The position numbers were made by a program, and so were the translations under genes. Below, piece after piece: positions 50,656-59,463 of a stretch of DNA of 64,000 bases (position 1 is its first letter; each line of letters begins with the position of its first letter). The DNA is taken from the NCBI RefSeq assembly GCF_900585905.1, contig NZ_UTVH01000095.1:434001-498000 (forward strand), read 5' to 3'. Source of the stretch: Pseudomonas viridiflava. GTDB taxonomy: Bacteria; Pseudomonadota; Gammaproteobacteria; Pseudomonadales; Pseudomonadaceae. The notes under the pieces are model-generated. The model had not been told where the DNA came from and made no database searches. It saw only the letters and a program-made list of their open reading frames with translations.

Positions 50656-52602
50656 TTATTCAACCTCCACCAACACCGTCCCTTCACTGACCATCTCGCC
50701 TTCACGGCAGTGCAGGGCAGTGATGGTGCCGGCTTTATTGGCGCGCACGCTGTGTTCCATTTTCATCGCTTCCACCACCACCAACTGCGCGCCAGCATCG
50801 ACCTGCTGGCCGATCTCGACCAGCACGCGCACGATACTGCCATTCATCGGGGCACTCAGCCCGCCTTCGGGGTGATGGTCAGCATCGACAGCGGCGGCTG
50901 GATCGAAGGATTTGATTGCGTACAGATCGCCGTGCCACTTCATGAACAGCGTATCGCCACGACGCACCGCGAACTGCGACTCAGCGAGACCGAGCTGTTC
51001 GGTCAACAGAGACTCACCCGCCAGCTGATAAACAGGGCCGTCATTGCTTAGCCGGACCACTTGCGCTTGACCTTCGGTGGCCAAATGCACAACCCGCTCG
51101 CTGGGCAAGCCCACACGCAGGCCGCTGATCTCGGCCCAGGGTGAATGAAGCGGATCAACCCGTGTGCAGGGTGCGCCGCTGTGCAGCCAGGCAAAAGCCG
51201 CAGCCTGCCAGAACGCGTCGCCCAGCGCGGTCTGCGCAGGCAGCAACTGACCCTGATGACGCGGGATGAAATCAGTGTCCAGCTCAGCAGCCGCAAACGC
51301 GGCATGGCCGATGATCCGGCGCAGGAAGGGCAGGTTGGTTTTCACCCCACCGACGGCAAACTCATCCAGCATCGTCAACAGCCGCAGGCGCGCCTGCTCG
51401 CGGGTTTCGCCCCAGGCAATCAGCTTGCCCAGCATCGGATCGTAGAAAGGCGAGATCACATCATTCTGCGCAACACCGCTGTCGACGCGGCGTCCAGCGC
51501 CAGGTTGGCTTTCCCGGTACAGCTCAAGCGTACCGGTGGCAGGCAGAAATTCATTGGCCGGGTCTTCAGCGTACAGACGCACTTCGATGGCGTGACCCAC
51601 CAGGGGCACCTGCGCCTGCTGCAGGGGGAGCGGTTCGCCCTGAGCCACGCGCAATTGCCATTCCACCAGATCAAGGCCGGTGATCGCTTCGGTCACCGGA
51701 TGCTCCACTTGCAGACGCGTATTCATTTCCATGAAGAAAAACTCACCGCGCGCATCAAGCAGGAACTCTACTGTGCCCGCACCTACATAGCCGATGCTTT
51801 GTGCAGCCTTGACGGCGGCGGCACCCATGGCGGCGCGCAGCTGCGGGGTGAGGCCGGGGGCGGGCGCTTCTTCGACCACTTTCTGGTGCCTGCGCTGAAT
51901 CGAACAATCACGCTCGTTGAGATGGATACAGTGGCCGTGCTGATCAGCGAACACCTGAATTTCGACGTGGCGCGGCTTGAGCAGGTATTTTTCCACCAGC
52001 ATGCGCGCATCGCCGAATGACGACGCCGCTTCACGCTGCGCCGAGGCCAACGCCTGAGCCATGTCCTCGGCGCGCTCGACCACCTTCATGCCCTTGCCGC
52101 CACCCCCGGCCGTGGCCTTGAGCAGCACCGGGTAACCAATGCGCGCTGCAGCTTCGCGAAAGGTGTCGGCGTCCTGCGCCTGGCCGTGATAGCCCGGCAC
52201 AAGCGGTACGCCTGCCTGTTCCATCAGCGCTTTGGCAGCGGACTTGCTGCCCATGGCATCGATGGCCGAGGCGGGCGGCCCCAGATACACCAGCCCGGCC
52301 TGTTCGACGGCGCTGGCGAAATCAGAGTTTTCCGAGAGGAACCCATAGCCCGGATGAATCGCCTGGGCGCCACTGGCGCGCGCCGCTTCGATCAGTTTGT
52401 CGATCTGCAGATAACTGTCAGCCGCCTTGCTGCCACCGAGATTGACCTTGATGTCAGCCTCGCGCACGTGGCGGGCATCGCGGTCGATGTCGCTGTGTAC
52501 GGCGACCGTCGTCAAGCCCAGTGCTTTTGCGGTGCGCATGATGCGGCAGGCGATCTCGCCGCGATTGGCGATCAGCAGGCGGGTCAGCGTTGGCGTACTC
52601 AT
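50656..52602 (-). CDS. liuD: Methylcrotonyl-CoA carboxylase biotin subunit
   Basis: 648 aa. Biotin carboxylase (about 1-450) with RLLIANRGEIACRIMRTA, HPGYGFLSEN, the Gly-rich ATP loop KATAGGGGKGMKVV and EMNTRLQVEHPVTE. A C-terminal biotinyl domain has EAMKMEH, with the biotinylated Lys at about 614. With LiuB it carboxylates 3-methylcrotonyl-CoA in leucine breakdown. Its 5' end overlaps the liuC 3' end by 4 bp. Last gene of liuABCD. Confidence 0.92.
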   Translation of the reverse strand: MSTPTLTRLLIANRGEIACRIMRTAKALGLTTVAVHSDIDRDARHVREADIKVNLGGSKAADSYLQIDKLIEAARASGAQAIHPGYGFLSENSDFASAVEQAGLVYLGPPASAIDAMGSKSAAKALMEQAGVPLVPGYHGQAQDADTFREAAARIGYPVLLKATAGGGGKGMKVVERAEDMAQALASAQREAASSFGDARMLVEKYLLKPRHVEIQVFADQHGHCIHLNERDCSIQRRHQKVVEEAPAPGLTPQLRAAMGAAAVKAAQSIGYVGAGTVEFLLDARGEFFFMEMNTRLQVEHPVTEAITGLDLVEWQLRVAQGEPLPLQQAQVPLVGHAIEVRLYAEDPANEFLPATGTLELYRESQPGAGRRVDSGVAQNDVISPFYDPMLGKLIAWGETREQARLRLLTMLDEFAVGGVKTNLPFLRRIIGHAAFAAAELDTDFIPRHQGQLLPAQTALGDAFWQAAAFAWLHSGAPCTRVDPLHSPWAEISGLRVGLPSERVVHLATEGQAQVVRLSNDGPVYQLAGESLLTEQLGLAESQFAVRRGDTLFMKWHGDLYAIKSFDPAAAVDADHHPEGGLSAPMNGSIVRVLVEIGQQVDAGAQLVVVEAMKMEHSVRANKAGTITALHCREGEMVSEGTVLVEVE

Positions 52603-53414
52603 GGGCGTGGCTCCTGGGGTAAGTCGGCTTGCCAGGCAGGTCGCCGTTTGTCGAGGAAGGCGCGCAGACCTTCCTGGCCTTCCGCGCTGATACGAATGCG
52701 CGCGATGGCGTTTTCACAATAACGGCGCAGGGCAGGCGTCAGTGCGCCGTTACCGACTTCGCGCAGCAGGTCCTTGCTGGCGCGCATGGCCTGGGGACTG
52801 TTCAGCAGCAGATTGGCAATCCATTGTTCGACCTCCTGCTCAAGCTGCGCGGCCGGGTAACATTCAGCCAGCAGGCCGATGTCCCGGGCGCGGTGGCCGT
52901 CGAAGCGTTCAGCGGTAAGGGCGTAGCGGCGGGCCGCGCGCTCGCCGATGGCCTGGACCACAAACGGGCTGATGACGGCTGGCGTCAGGCCGATGCGTAC
53001 TTCAGAGAGGCAGAATTGCGCGTCGTCGCTGGCGATGGCCATGTCACAGCAACTGATCAGCCCCAGCGCGCCGCCAAACGCTGCGCCTTCGACCACCGCC
53101 AGTGACGGAATCTTCAGTTTGCCAAGGTTATACATCAGCTCGGCCAGCTCTCGGGCATCGTCCAGATTGGTGTTGTAATCCAGCTGCGCGGCCTGTTGCA
53201 TCCAGGCCAGATCGGCCCCGGCGCTGAAATGTCGACCACGCCCGCGCAGCAGCAAAAAACGCAGGCTGGGATCACTCTGCACGGCATCGATGGCCAGGAT
53301 CAGCTCGCGAATCATCTGCGCATTGAATGCATTGTTCTTCTCGGGGCGGTTCAGCCAGAGCGTGGCGAAGCCGCGTGGATCATGCAGCAGTTCGAGGGTA
53401 TGAAAAGCAGTCAT
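52599..53414 (-). CDS. liuC: 3-Methylglutaconyl-CoA hydratase
   Basis: 271 aa from ATG 53414 behind TGGAGCC; an in-frame upstream start at 53432 would overlap liuB. Enoyl-CoA hydratase/crotonase fold: RGRGRHFSAGADLAWMQ (oxyanion hole, first segment), EGAAFGGALGLISCCDMAIA and the acid/base Glu region SEVRIGLTPAVISP. The position between liuB and liuD assigns it to hydration of 3-methylglutaconyl-CoA to HMG-CoA. Confidence 0.9.
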   Translation of the reverse strand: MTAFHTLELLHDPRGFATLWLNRPEKNNAFNAQMIRELILAIDAVQSDPSLRFLLLRGRGRHFSAGADLAWMQQAAQLDYNTNLDDARELAELMYNLGKLKIPSLAVVEGAAFGGALGLISCCDMAIASDDAQFCLSEVRIGLTPAVISPFVVQAIGERAARRYALTAERFDGHRARDIGLLAECYPAAQLEQEVEQWIANLLLNSPQAMRASKDLLREVGNGALTPALRRYCENAIARIRISAEGQEGLRAFLDKRRPAWQADLPQEPRP

Positions 53415-53428
53415 GGAAGGCTCCAGGG

Positions 53429-55036
53429 TCACATGCGGAACAGGCCGAAGGTGGTCGGCTCGATGGGCGCGTTCAATGCGGCCGAGAGGGCGAGGGCGAG
53501 GATGTCGCGGGTTTGCGCCGGGTCAATCACCCCGTCATCCCACAGCCGGGCGCTGGAATAGTAGGGATGGCCCTGGTGCTCGTACTGATCGAGTATCGGC
53601 TGCTTGATCGCCGCTTCCTGCTCGCTGCTGAATGTCTCGCCGCTGCGCTGCGCCTGTTCGCGCTTGACCTGCACCAGCACGCCGGCCGCCTGCTCGCCGC
53701 CCATCACGCCGATGCGCGCATTGGGCCACATCCACAGAAAGCGCGGATCGTAGGCGCGGCCGCACATGCCGTAATTACCGGCACCAAAACTGCCCCCGAT
53801 GATCACGGTAAACTTCGGCACTTTGGCGCAGGCGACTGCGGTGACCAGCTTGGCGCCATGCTTGGCGATGCCGCCGGCTTCGTACTTTTGCCCGACCATG
53901 AACCCGGTGATGTTCTGCAGAAACAGCAACGGTATGCCGCGCTGGCAAGCCAGCTCGATAAAGTGCGCGCCTTTCTGCGCCGACTCGGCGAAAAGAATGC
54001 CGTTGTTGGCGATGATCCCGATCGGGTAACCGTGCAGCCGGGCAAAGCCGCAGACCAGCGTTGCACCGAACAGCGCCTTGAATTCGTCGAACTGCGAGCC
54101 ATCGACCAGCCGTGCGATGATTTCGCGCACATCGAATGGCTGTTTGGCGTCGGCCGGCACGATCCCGTACAACTCCTCGGCGCCGTACAGCGGCGCAATC
54201 GGCGCGATGCTGTCGAGCACTCCGAGTTTGCGCCAATTCAGATTGGCCACGCAGCGCCGCGCCAGTTGCAACGCATGGGGATCGTTCTCGGCGTAGTGAT
54301 CGGCCACACCTGAGGTGCGGCAGTGCACATCGGCGCCGCCCAGATCCTCGGCGCTGACCACCTCGCCGGTGGCTGCTTTGACCAGTGGCGGGCCGGCGAG
54401 AAAAATAGTCGCCTGGTCGCGCACCATGATTGCTTCGTCTGCCATGGCCGGGACATACGCGCCGCCTGCGGTGCACGAGCCCATGACCACGGCGATCTGC
54501 GCAATGCCCTGCGCGCTCATGTTGGCCTGATTGAAGAAGATCCGCCCGAAGTGTTCGCGGTCCGGGAACACTTCATCCTGACGCGGCAGGTTGGCGCCAC
54601 CCGAATCCACCAGATAGATGCACGGCAGGCGATTCTGCTGGGCGATGGTTTGCGCGCGCAGGTGTTTTTTGACCGTCAGGGGGTAGTAGGAACCGCCTTT
54701 GACCGTCGCGTCGTTGGCGATGATCATGCACTCGACGCCTTCAATGCGGCCAATACCCGCGATTACTCCGGCAGCGGGCACGTCTTCGTCGTACACCTGC
54801 CAGGCGGCCAACTGACCGATTTCCAGAAACGGCGAGCCGCTGTCGAGCAGCAGGTTGATACGCTCACGCGGCAGCAGTTTGCCCCGCGAAGTGTGGCGCG
54901 CCTGAGCAATGGCGCCACCCCCTTGCTGGACGCCGTCCAGCAGGCTGCGCAGAGCGCTGACCTGCTCGCGCAGGCTGGCGCTGTTGGCGGCGAATTCAGC
55001 CGAACGTACATTGATACGGGTTTGCAGGATGGTCAT
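53429..55036 (-). CDS. liuB: Methylcrotonyl-CoA carboxylase carboxyltransferase subunit
   Basis: A 535-aa crotonase-superfamily carboxyltransferase with two domains. Motifs: ARHTSRGKLLPRERINLLLD, MGSCTAGGAYVPAMADE, GGADVHCRTSGVADHYAEND, and VIIGGSFGAGNYGMCGRAYDPRFLWMWPNARIGVMGGEQAAGVL, all typical of the beta subunit. It transfers the carboxyl group from biotin on LiuD to 3-methylcrotonyl-CoA. Confidence 0.93.
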   Translation of the reverse strand: MTILQTRINVRSAEFAANSASLREQVSALRSLLDGVQQGGGAIAQARHTSRGKLLPRERINLLLDSGSPFLEIGQLAAWQVYDEDVPAAGVIAGIGRIEGVECMIIANDATVKGGSYYPLTVKKHLRAQTIAQQNRLPCIYLVDSGGANLPRQDEVFPDREHFGRIFFNQANMSAQGIAQIAVVMGSCTAGGAYVPAMADEAIMVRDQATIFLAGPPLVKAATGEVVSAEDLGGADVHCRTSGVADHYAENDPHALQLARRCVANLNWRKLGVLDSIAPIAPLYGAEELYGIVPADAKQPFDVREIIARLVDGSQFDEFKALFGATLVCGFARLHGYPIGIIANNGILFAESAQKGAHFIELACQRGIPLLFLQNITGFMVGQKYEAGGIAKHGAKLVTAVACAKVPKFTVIIGGSFGAGNYGMCGRAYDPRFLWMWPNARIGVMGGEQAAGVLVQVKREQAQRSGETFSSEQEAAIKQPILDQYEHQGHPYYSSARLWDDGVIDPAQTRDILALALSAALNAPIEPTTFGLFRM

Positions 55037-55120
55037 GGGCTACTCCGGGCGCTGTTGCCCGACGCCTGCAGGCGTCGCCGGTTGGCCGTTCGCGCTTGCA
55101 GTCGAGGCGGGCAAGGGCGG

Positions 55121-56284
55121 TTATCTGGATTCGTTGAACAGCTCGCGGCCAATCAACATTCGACGGATTTCACTGGTGCCTGCGCCGATTTCGTAGAGTT
55201 TGGCGTCGCGCAGCAGCCGACCCGCCGGGAATTCATTGATGTAGCCGTTGCCGCCCAGAATCTGAATGGTCTCCAGGGCCATTTGCGTCGCCCGCTCGGC
55301 GCTGTAGAGGATGACCCCGGCAGCGTCCTTGCGCGTGGTTTCGCCACGCTCGCAAGCCTGCGCCACTGCATACAGATAGGCGCGGCTGGCATTGAGCTGG
55401 GTGTACATGTCGGCGATCTTGCCTTGAATCAGCTGAAACTCGCCGATGCTCTGACCGAACTGTTTGCGGTCGTGGATGTAAGGCACCACCACGTCCATGC
55501 ACGCCTGCATGATGCCGGTCGGGCCACCCGCGAGCACCACGCGCTCGTAATCCAGGCCGCTCATCAGCACCTTGACGCCGCCATCGAGTTCACCCAGCAG
55601 GTTTTCAGCCGGTACTTCCACATCGTCGAAAAACAGCTCGCAGGTGTTGGAGCCGCGCATGCCCAGCTTGTCGAACTTGTTGCCCCGGGAAAAACCTTTC
55701 CAGTCGCGCTCGACGATGAATGCACTGATGCCGTGGGCACCTTTCTGCACATCGGTCTTGGCGTAGATCACGTAAGTGCTGGCGTCCGGCCCGTTGGTGA
55801 TCCAAGTCTTGCTGCCGTTGAGCACAAAGTCGTCGCCGCGCCGGTCAGCGCGCAGCTTCATCGACACCACATCGGAGCCCGCGTTGGGTTCGCTCATGGC
55901 CAGCGCGCCGACGTCTTCGCCGCTGATCAGACGCGGCAGATAGCGAGCCTTCTGCGCCGGGGTGCCGTTGCGGTTGATCTGGTTGACGCACAGGTTGGAA
56001 TGGGCGCCATAGGAAAGGGCGACTGAAGCCGAGCCACGGCTGATCTCTTCCATCGCAATGACATGGGCAAGATAACCCAGGCCTGCACCGCCGTACTGTT
56101 CGTCCACAGTGATGCCCAGCAGCCCCATGTCGCCGAACTTGCGCCACAGGTCGGGCGGGAACAGGTTGTCTTTGTCGATCTGCGCAGCGCGCGGCGCAAT
56201 CTGGTCGGCGACGAAAGCCTGAACCTGAGTGCGCAGCATGTCGAGGGTTTCGCCCAGGGCGAAGTTCAGGCTGGGGTAACTCAT
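55121..56284 (-). CDS. liuA: Isovaleryl-CoA dehydrogenase
   Basis: A 387-aa FAD acyl-CoA dehydrogenase; first step of isovaleryl-CoA oxidation. Motifs: ALAMSEPNAGSDVVSMKLRA (FAD/substrate), GSKTWITNGPDA, the C-terminal QILGGNGYINEFPAGRLLRDAKLYEIGAGTSEIRRMLIGREL. The shift of the catalytic Glu (earlier helix, near residue 240-250, as in isovaleryl-CoA dehydrogenases) is consistent. A perfect LiuR-type palindrome lies 42 bp upstream. First gene of liuABCD. Confidence 0.93.
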   Translation of the reverse strand: MSYPSLNFALGETLDMLRTQVQAFVADQIAPRAAQIDKDNLFPPDLWRKFGDMGLLGITVDEQYGGAGLGYLAHVIAMEEISRGSASVALSYGAHSNLCVNQINRNGTPAQKARYLPRLISGEDVGALAMSEPNAGSDVVSMKLRADRRGDDFVLNGSKTWITNGPDASTYVIYAKTDVQKGAHGISAFIVERDWKGFSRGNKFDKLGMRGSNTCELFFDDVEVPAENLLGELDGGVKVLMSGLDYERVVLAGGPTGIMQACMDVVVPYIHDRKQFGQSIGEFQLIQGKIADMYTQLNASRAYLYAVAQACERGETTRKDAAGVILYSAERATQMALETIQILGGNGYINEFPAGRLLRDAKLYEIGAGTSEIRRMLIGRELFNESR

Positions 56285-56326
56285 GGGGCAGCGTTCCTTG
56301 TTATTGTTGGATGGGTCGCTATGACC

Positions 56327-56342
56327 TTTACGTTAACGTAAA
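56327..56342. promoter_or_regulatory. LiuR-type operator upstream of liuA
   Basis: TTTACGTTAACGTAAA is a perfect 16-bp palindrome 42 bp before the liuA start, similar to the palindrome in front of liuR (58318). MerR-type LiuR is known to bind such sites. Confidence 0.8.
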
Positions 56343-56345
56343 CCT

Positions 56346-56961
56346 GTTGCCCGAGAGGTGTCAATCCATCCGCATGCTGTCGATGCCTGTAAACCCAGAC
56401 GCCAGACAGCAGGAAGGGGAGCCTGGGCTCCCCTTCAAGGTGTTTCTGCATGCTCTTTTTTATTATTGGGCGGTCTGTTGTTGTTTTTGGTAACCGTACC
56501 CTTGCAGCTTTATGAGCGATCCCTAACCGGGATCAAGAGCAAACGTATTTTTTTGAGCGCTGATGCGGCTTTTATCGTTTCGATCCAACCAGGCTTGGCG
56601 CTACCTGAAGGTAGTTTTGTTGTTCTCTGTCCGGTCGCGAGGTGGTTTAAACCTCAGAAAAGCTATCCACTCCAAAAAAATCTGTTAGCTGCGTCTCTGT
56701 CCGTGTTGTTCTTGTTGTGTCAGAGCCGATACGTTTTGTTTTTATTGGGTTACTGCTTATGTTGTTCTTGTTATACAGAACATATAGCAGGAGCCGTGCC
56801 AGATTCCTTGAAGCCTTTGAATTCAAGGCCTTGCGCGTTCTGGGCCTGAAGATGAGGAGGAGGCAAGCAGGAAAACTGTTCCCGTGTTACCCGTCTCATC
56901 ATGCTGATGGCTGATAGGGTAACACTCTGTGACAACATGTCGCACCCCCGACTGAGGTGTT
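56346..56961 (+). pseudogene. AT-rich segment with a possible decayed membrane protein
   Basis: 0.6 kb between liuA and liuE, markedly AT-rich. Three overlapping plus-strand frames each read like part of a membrane protein. The first begins MLSMPVNPDARQQEGEPG (from ATG 56374) and stops at 56493. The second contains LLLGGLLLFLVTVPLQLYER and LAASLSVLFLLCQ (frame of 56358, ending 56849). The third begins IRFVFIGLLLMLFLLYRTYS (about 56720 to 56914). One reading is a small gene broken by two frameshifts, near 56470 and 56716. None has a convincing ribosome site, so it may simply be non-coding. Confidence 0.3.
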
Positions 56962-57861
56962 TCAGGCTGACAGGCGCGCTTTCGCCACCCGCGAGCCGTT
57001 GGCGCGGCCAAGCAGCGTGGAGATGCGTTCCCCGGCGCTGATCAGCCGGTCGAGGTCAACCCCTGTGTCGATGCCCAGGCCGTTGAGCAGGTACAGCACA
57101 TCTTCACTGGCAACATTGCCGCTGGCGCCCTTGGCGTAGGGGCAGCCGCCCAGTCCGGCGACCGAGCTGTCGAACACCGCGATGCCCTCCAGCAGGCTGG
57201 CGTAGATGTTGGCCAGCGCCTGCCCGTAGGTGTCGTGGAAGTGACCGGCCAGTCGGCCGCGGGGGATGCGTGCGCCGACCACTTCAAACAGATGGCGGGT
57301 GGCATTGGGCGTACCGACGCCAATGGTGTCACCCAGCGAGACCTGATAGCAGCCCATGTCGATCAACGCGTTGGCCACCGCCGCGACCTGTTGCGCAGGC
57401 ACCGCGCCCTCGTAGGGGCAGCCCAGCACGCATGACACGTAGCCGCGAACTTTCAGGCCCTGCTGGCGTGCCGCTTCCATGACCGGCGTGAAACGCTCCA
57501 GGCTCTCACTGATCGAGCAATTGATGTTGCGTTGCGAGAACGCTTCGGACGCCGCCGCGAACACGGCCACTTCGCCAGCCTGCGCAGCAACAGCATCCTC
57601 GAACCCGCGCAGGTTCGGGGTCAGCGCGGCATAAGTGATATGAGCGTCGCGCTGGATATCAGCGAATACCTGGCCCGAACCGGCCATTTGCGGCACCCAT
57701 TTTGGCGAGACGAAACTGCCCACCTCGATGTAGCGCAGGCCCGCCGCGCTCAGGTCATCGACAAGCCTGACCTTGTCGGCGACGCTGACAGGCTGTGCTT
57801 CGTTCTGCAGGCCGTCACGCGGGCCGACTTCCACCAGGCAGACAGATTCAGGTAGTGACAT
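56962..57861 (-). CDS. liuE: Hydroxymethylglutaryl-CoA lyase
   Basis: A 299-aa TIM-barrel lyase cleaving HMG-CoA to acetyl-CoA and acetoacetate, the last step of the leucine pathway. Motifs: EVGPRDGLQNE with catalytic Arg/Asp near the N-terminus, GSFVSPKWVPQM, VSCVLGCPYEG, GHFHDTYGQALAN with the metal His pair, and GLGGCPYAKGASGNVASED containing the catalytic-loop Cys. It sits next to liuR, not at the end of liuABCD as in P. aeruginosa. Confidence 0.93.
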   Translation of the reverse strand: MSLPESVCLVEVGPRDGLQNEAQPVSVADKVRLVDDLSAAGLRYIEVGSFVSPKWVPQMAGSGQVFADIQRDAHITYAALTPNLRGFEDAVAAQAGEVAVFAAASEAFSQRNINCSISESLERFTPVMEAARQQGLKVRGYVSCVLGCPYEGAVPAQQVAAVANALIDMGCYQVSLGDTIGVGTPNATRHLFEVVGARIPRGRLAGHFHDTYGQALANIYASLLEGIAVFDSSVAGLGGCPYAKGASGNVASEDVLYLLNGLGIDTGVDLDRLISAGERISTLLGRANGSRVAKARLSA

Positions 57862-57887
57862 GGGCAGCTCCGGGAATGTGGATGGGG

Positions 57888-58277
57888 TCAGTTGGCAGCG
57901 CCGGTGTGCTGCAGCGCGAGACGGCAGCGCTCTTCGGCGGTGTCCAGTTCGATCTGCATCTGCTGGATGTCGAGCAACTGCTGCTCCAGTTGCTGGCGCC
58001 GTTCGCCGATTTTGCCCAGCATGGTGTGCAGCTGAAGATGATTGCCGCCGCTGGGGTCGTACAATTCAATCAGTTCGCGGCACTCGGCCAGTGAGAAACC
58101 GATGCGTTTGCCACGCAGGATGAGCTTGAGGGTGACCTTGTCCCGCGCGCAGTACACACGCTCCAGGCCGCGGCGCTGAGGGGTGAGCATGCCTTGCTCT
58201 TCGTAGAAACGGATCGCCCGGGTGGTGATGTCGAGCTCGCGGGCGAGGTCGGAAATGCTGTAGGTCTGGCTGGTCAT
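57888..58277 (-). CDS. liuR: MerR-family regulator LiuR
   Basis: A 129-aa MerR regulator. N-terminal helix-turn-helix (YSISDLARELDITTRAIRFYEEQGMLTPQRRG) and a C-terminal dimerisation coiled coil (GKIGERRQQLEQQLLDIQQMQIELD). No Cys-based metal site. Context within the leucine/isovalerate cluster identifies it as LiuR. Its own promoter contains a perfect palindrome, so it is likely autoregulated and cotranscribed with liuE (26 bp apart). Confidence 0.92.
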   Translation of the reverse strand: MTSQTYSISDLARELDITTRAIRFYEEQGMLTPQRRGLERVYCARDKVTLKLILRGKRIGFSLAECRELIELYDPSGGNHLQLHTMLGKIGERRQQLEQQLLDIQQMQIELDTAEERCRLALQHTGAAN

Positions 58278-58317
58278 GAACGGGCTCGGCGGGGTCGAGG
58301 CCCTAACCTAAGGCGCG

Positions 58318-58335
58318 CTTGACGTATACGTCAAG
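58318..58335. promoter_or_regulatory. LiuR-type operator upstream of liuR
   Basis: CTTGACGTATACGTCAAG is a perfect 18-bp palindrome 40 bp before the liuR start codon. It shares the TxxACGTxxACGTxxA layout with the site at 56327. Confidence 0.85.
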
Positions 58336-58362
58336 CCGGGCGTGGTTTGCCAAGCCTCAGTC

Positions 58363-59292
58363 TCAGGCCACTTCGAGTTTCTGCTCCTGGGCGGTGACCT
58401 GCTGACACAGCTCGATCATCTGCTCGCGCATCCAGCGGTTGGCGGGGTCCTGATCGGTGCTTTCATGCCAGTACAGGTGGGTTTCCAATGCCAGCACGTC
58501 ATGTACCGGCAGCGTCACATAATGCAAATCGTGGCGTTTGGCGAAGCGCTCCGGCACGGTCATGACCATGTCGGTCTGCATCAACACCTGGGAGGCCATC
58601 AAGTAGTGCTGCGAACGCAGTGCTATTTTGCGCTGGATACCCATTTTGCCCAGTGCCAGGTCGACATAGCCCAGGCCACTGCGACGGCTTGAGATATGGA
58701 TGTGAGTCAGCGACAGGTAGTCGTCGAGCTTGAACGCTTCCTTGTTTGCCAGCGGATGGCCTTTGCGCATGGCGCAGACGTATTTGTCTTCCATCAATTT
58801 GACATGGCGCACCTGCGGATCGGTGTTGAGCGGCGCATCAACGGCGAAATCCAGACGCCCGGCAGCCAGCTCCTTGGTGGTTTCCCGACGCTTGGACAGA
58901 AAACTCTCGATGCTGACATGGGGCGCCTGGCGCTTGAGGCGCTGGAACAGTGTTGGCAGGATCACGGCCTCGGTGAGGTCAGTCATGCTGATACGGTAAT
59001 TTTTCACCGCCTGCAAGGGGTTGAAGATGCGGCTTTCCTGCACCGATACGCGCAGCAGTGACAACGCGTTGCGCACTGCGCCGATGATGTTCTGCGCCAT
59101 GGGAGTAGGCACCATGCCCTGGGCGGTACGCACGAACAGGGGGTCGTTGAAGGTTTCCCGCAGGCGCGCCAGGGCATTGGAAACCGCTGGCTGAGTAATG
59201 CCGACGATCTGCCCGGCGCGGGTCAGATTGGCCTCGGTGTAGATCGCGTCGAAGACGATGAAAAGGTTGAGATCGACCTTGCTCAGGTTCAT
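58363..59292 (-). CDS. LysR-family regulator
   Basis: A 309-aa NodD-like LysR protein: MNLSKVDLNLFIVFDAIYTE, recognition region NLTRAGQIVGITQPAVSNALARLRETFNDPLFVR, then an effector domain containing RHVKLMEDKYVCAMRKGHPLA. Divergent from the acyl-CoA dehydrogenase gene, 171 bp apart, and probably its regulator. Ligand unknown. Confidence 0.9.
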   Translation of the reverse strand: MNLSKVDLNLFIVFDAIYTEANLTRAGQIVGITQPAVSNALARLRETFNDPLFVRTAQGMVPTPMAQNIIGAVRNALSLLRVSVQESRIFNPLQAVKNYRISMTDLTEAVILPTLFQRLKRQAPHVSIESFLSKRRETTKELAAGRLDFAVDAPLNTDPQVRHVKLMEDKYVCAMRKGHPLANKEAFKLDDYLSLTHIHISSRRSGLGYVDLALGKMGIQRKIALRSQHYLMASQVLMQTDMVMTVPERFAKRHDLHYVTLPVHDVLALETHLYWHESTDQDPANRWMREQMIELCQQVTAQEQKLEVA

Positions 59293-59463
59293 GCGCTGCG
59301 CCTCTCTTGCTGTTTTTGTTGTGTCGCTCCCATGCTGGAGCGTGGGCCGATCATATATCGGTTATGAATGTTTATACACGCCGAGAATAGATTAGATAAA
59401 TACAGACGCTACGCCTAGCATCGGTTGCATGCTCCAGATCACCTCATCAAGAAGGTCAAGCTC

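Noticed and set aside
54323..56026. 567-aa plus-strand frame across liuB and liuA
   Set aside because: It spans two well-supported minus-strand genes and is an open frame only from GC bias.
56358..56849. Single intact 163-aa gene between liuA and liuE
   Set aside because: The N-terminal part is not protein-like, no ribosome site is present, and neighbouring phases continue the hydrophobic pattern; kept only as a possible decayed gene.
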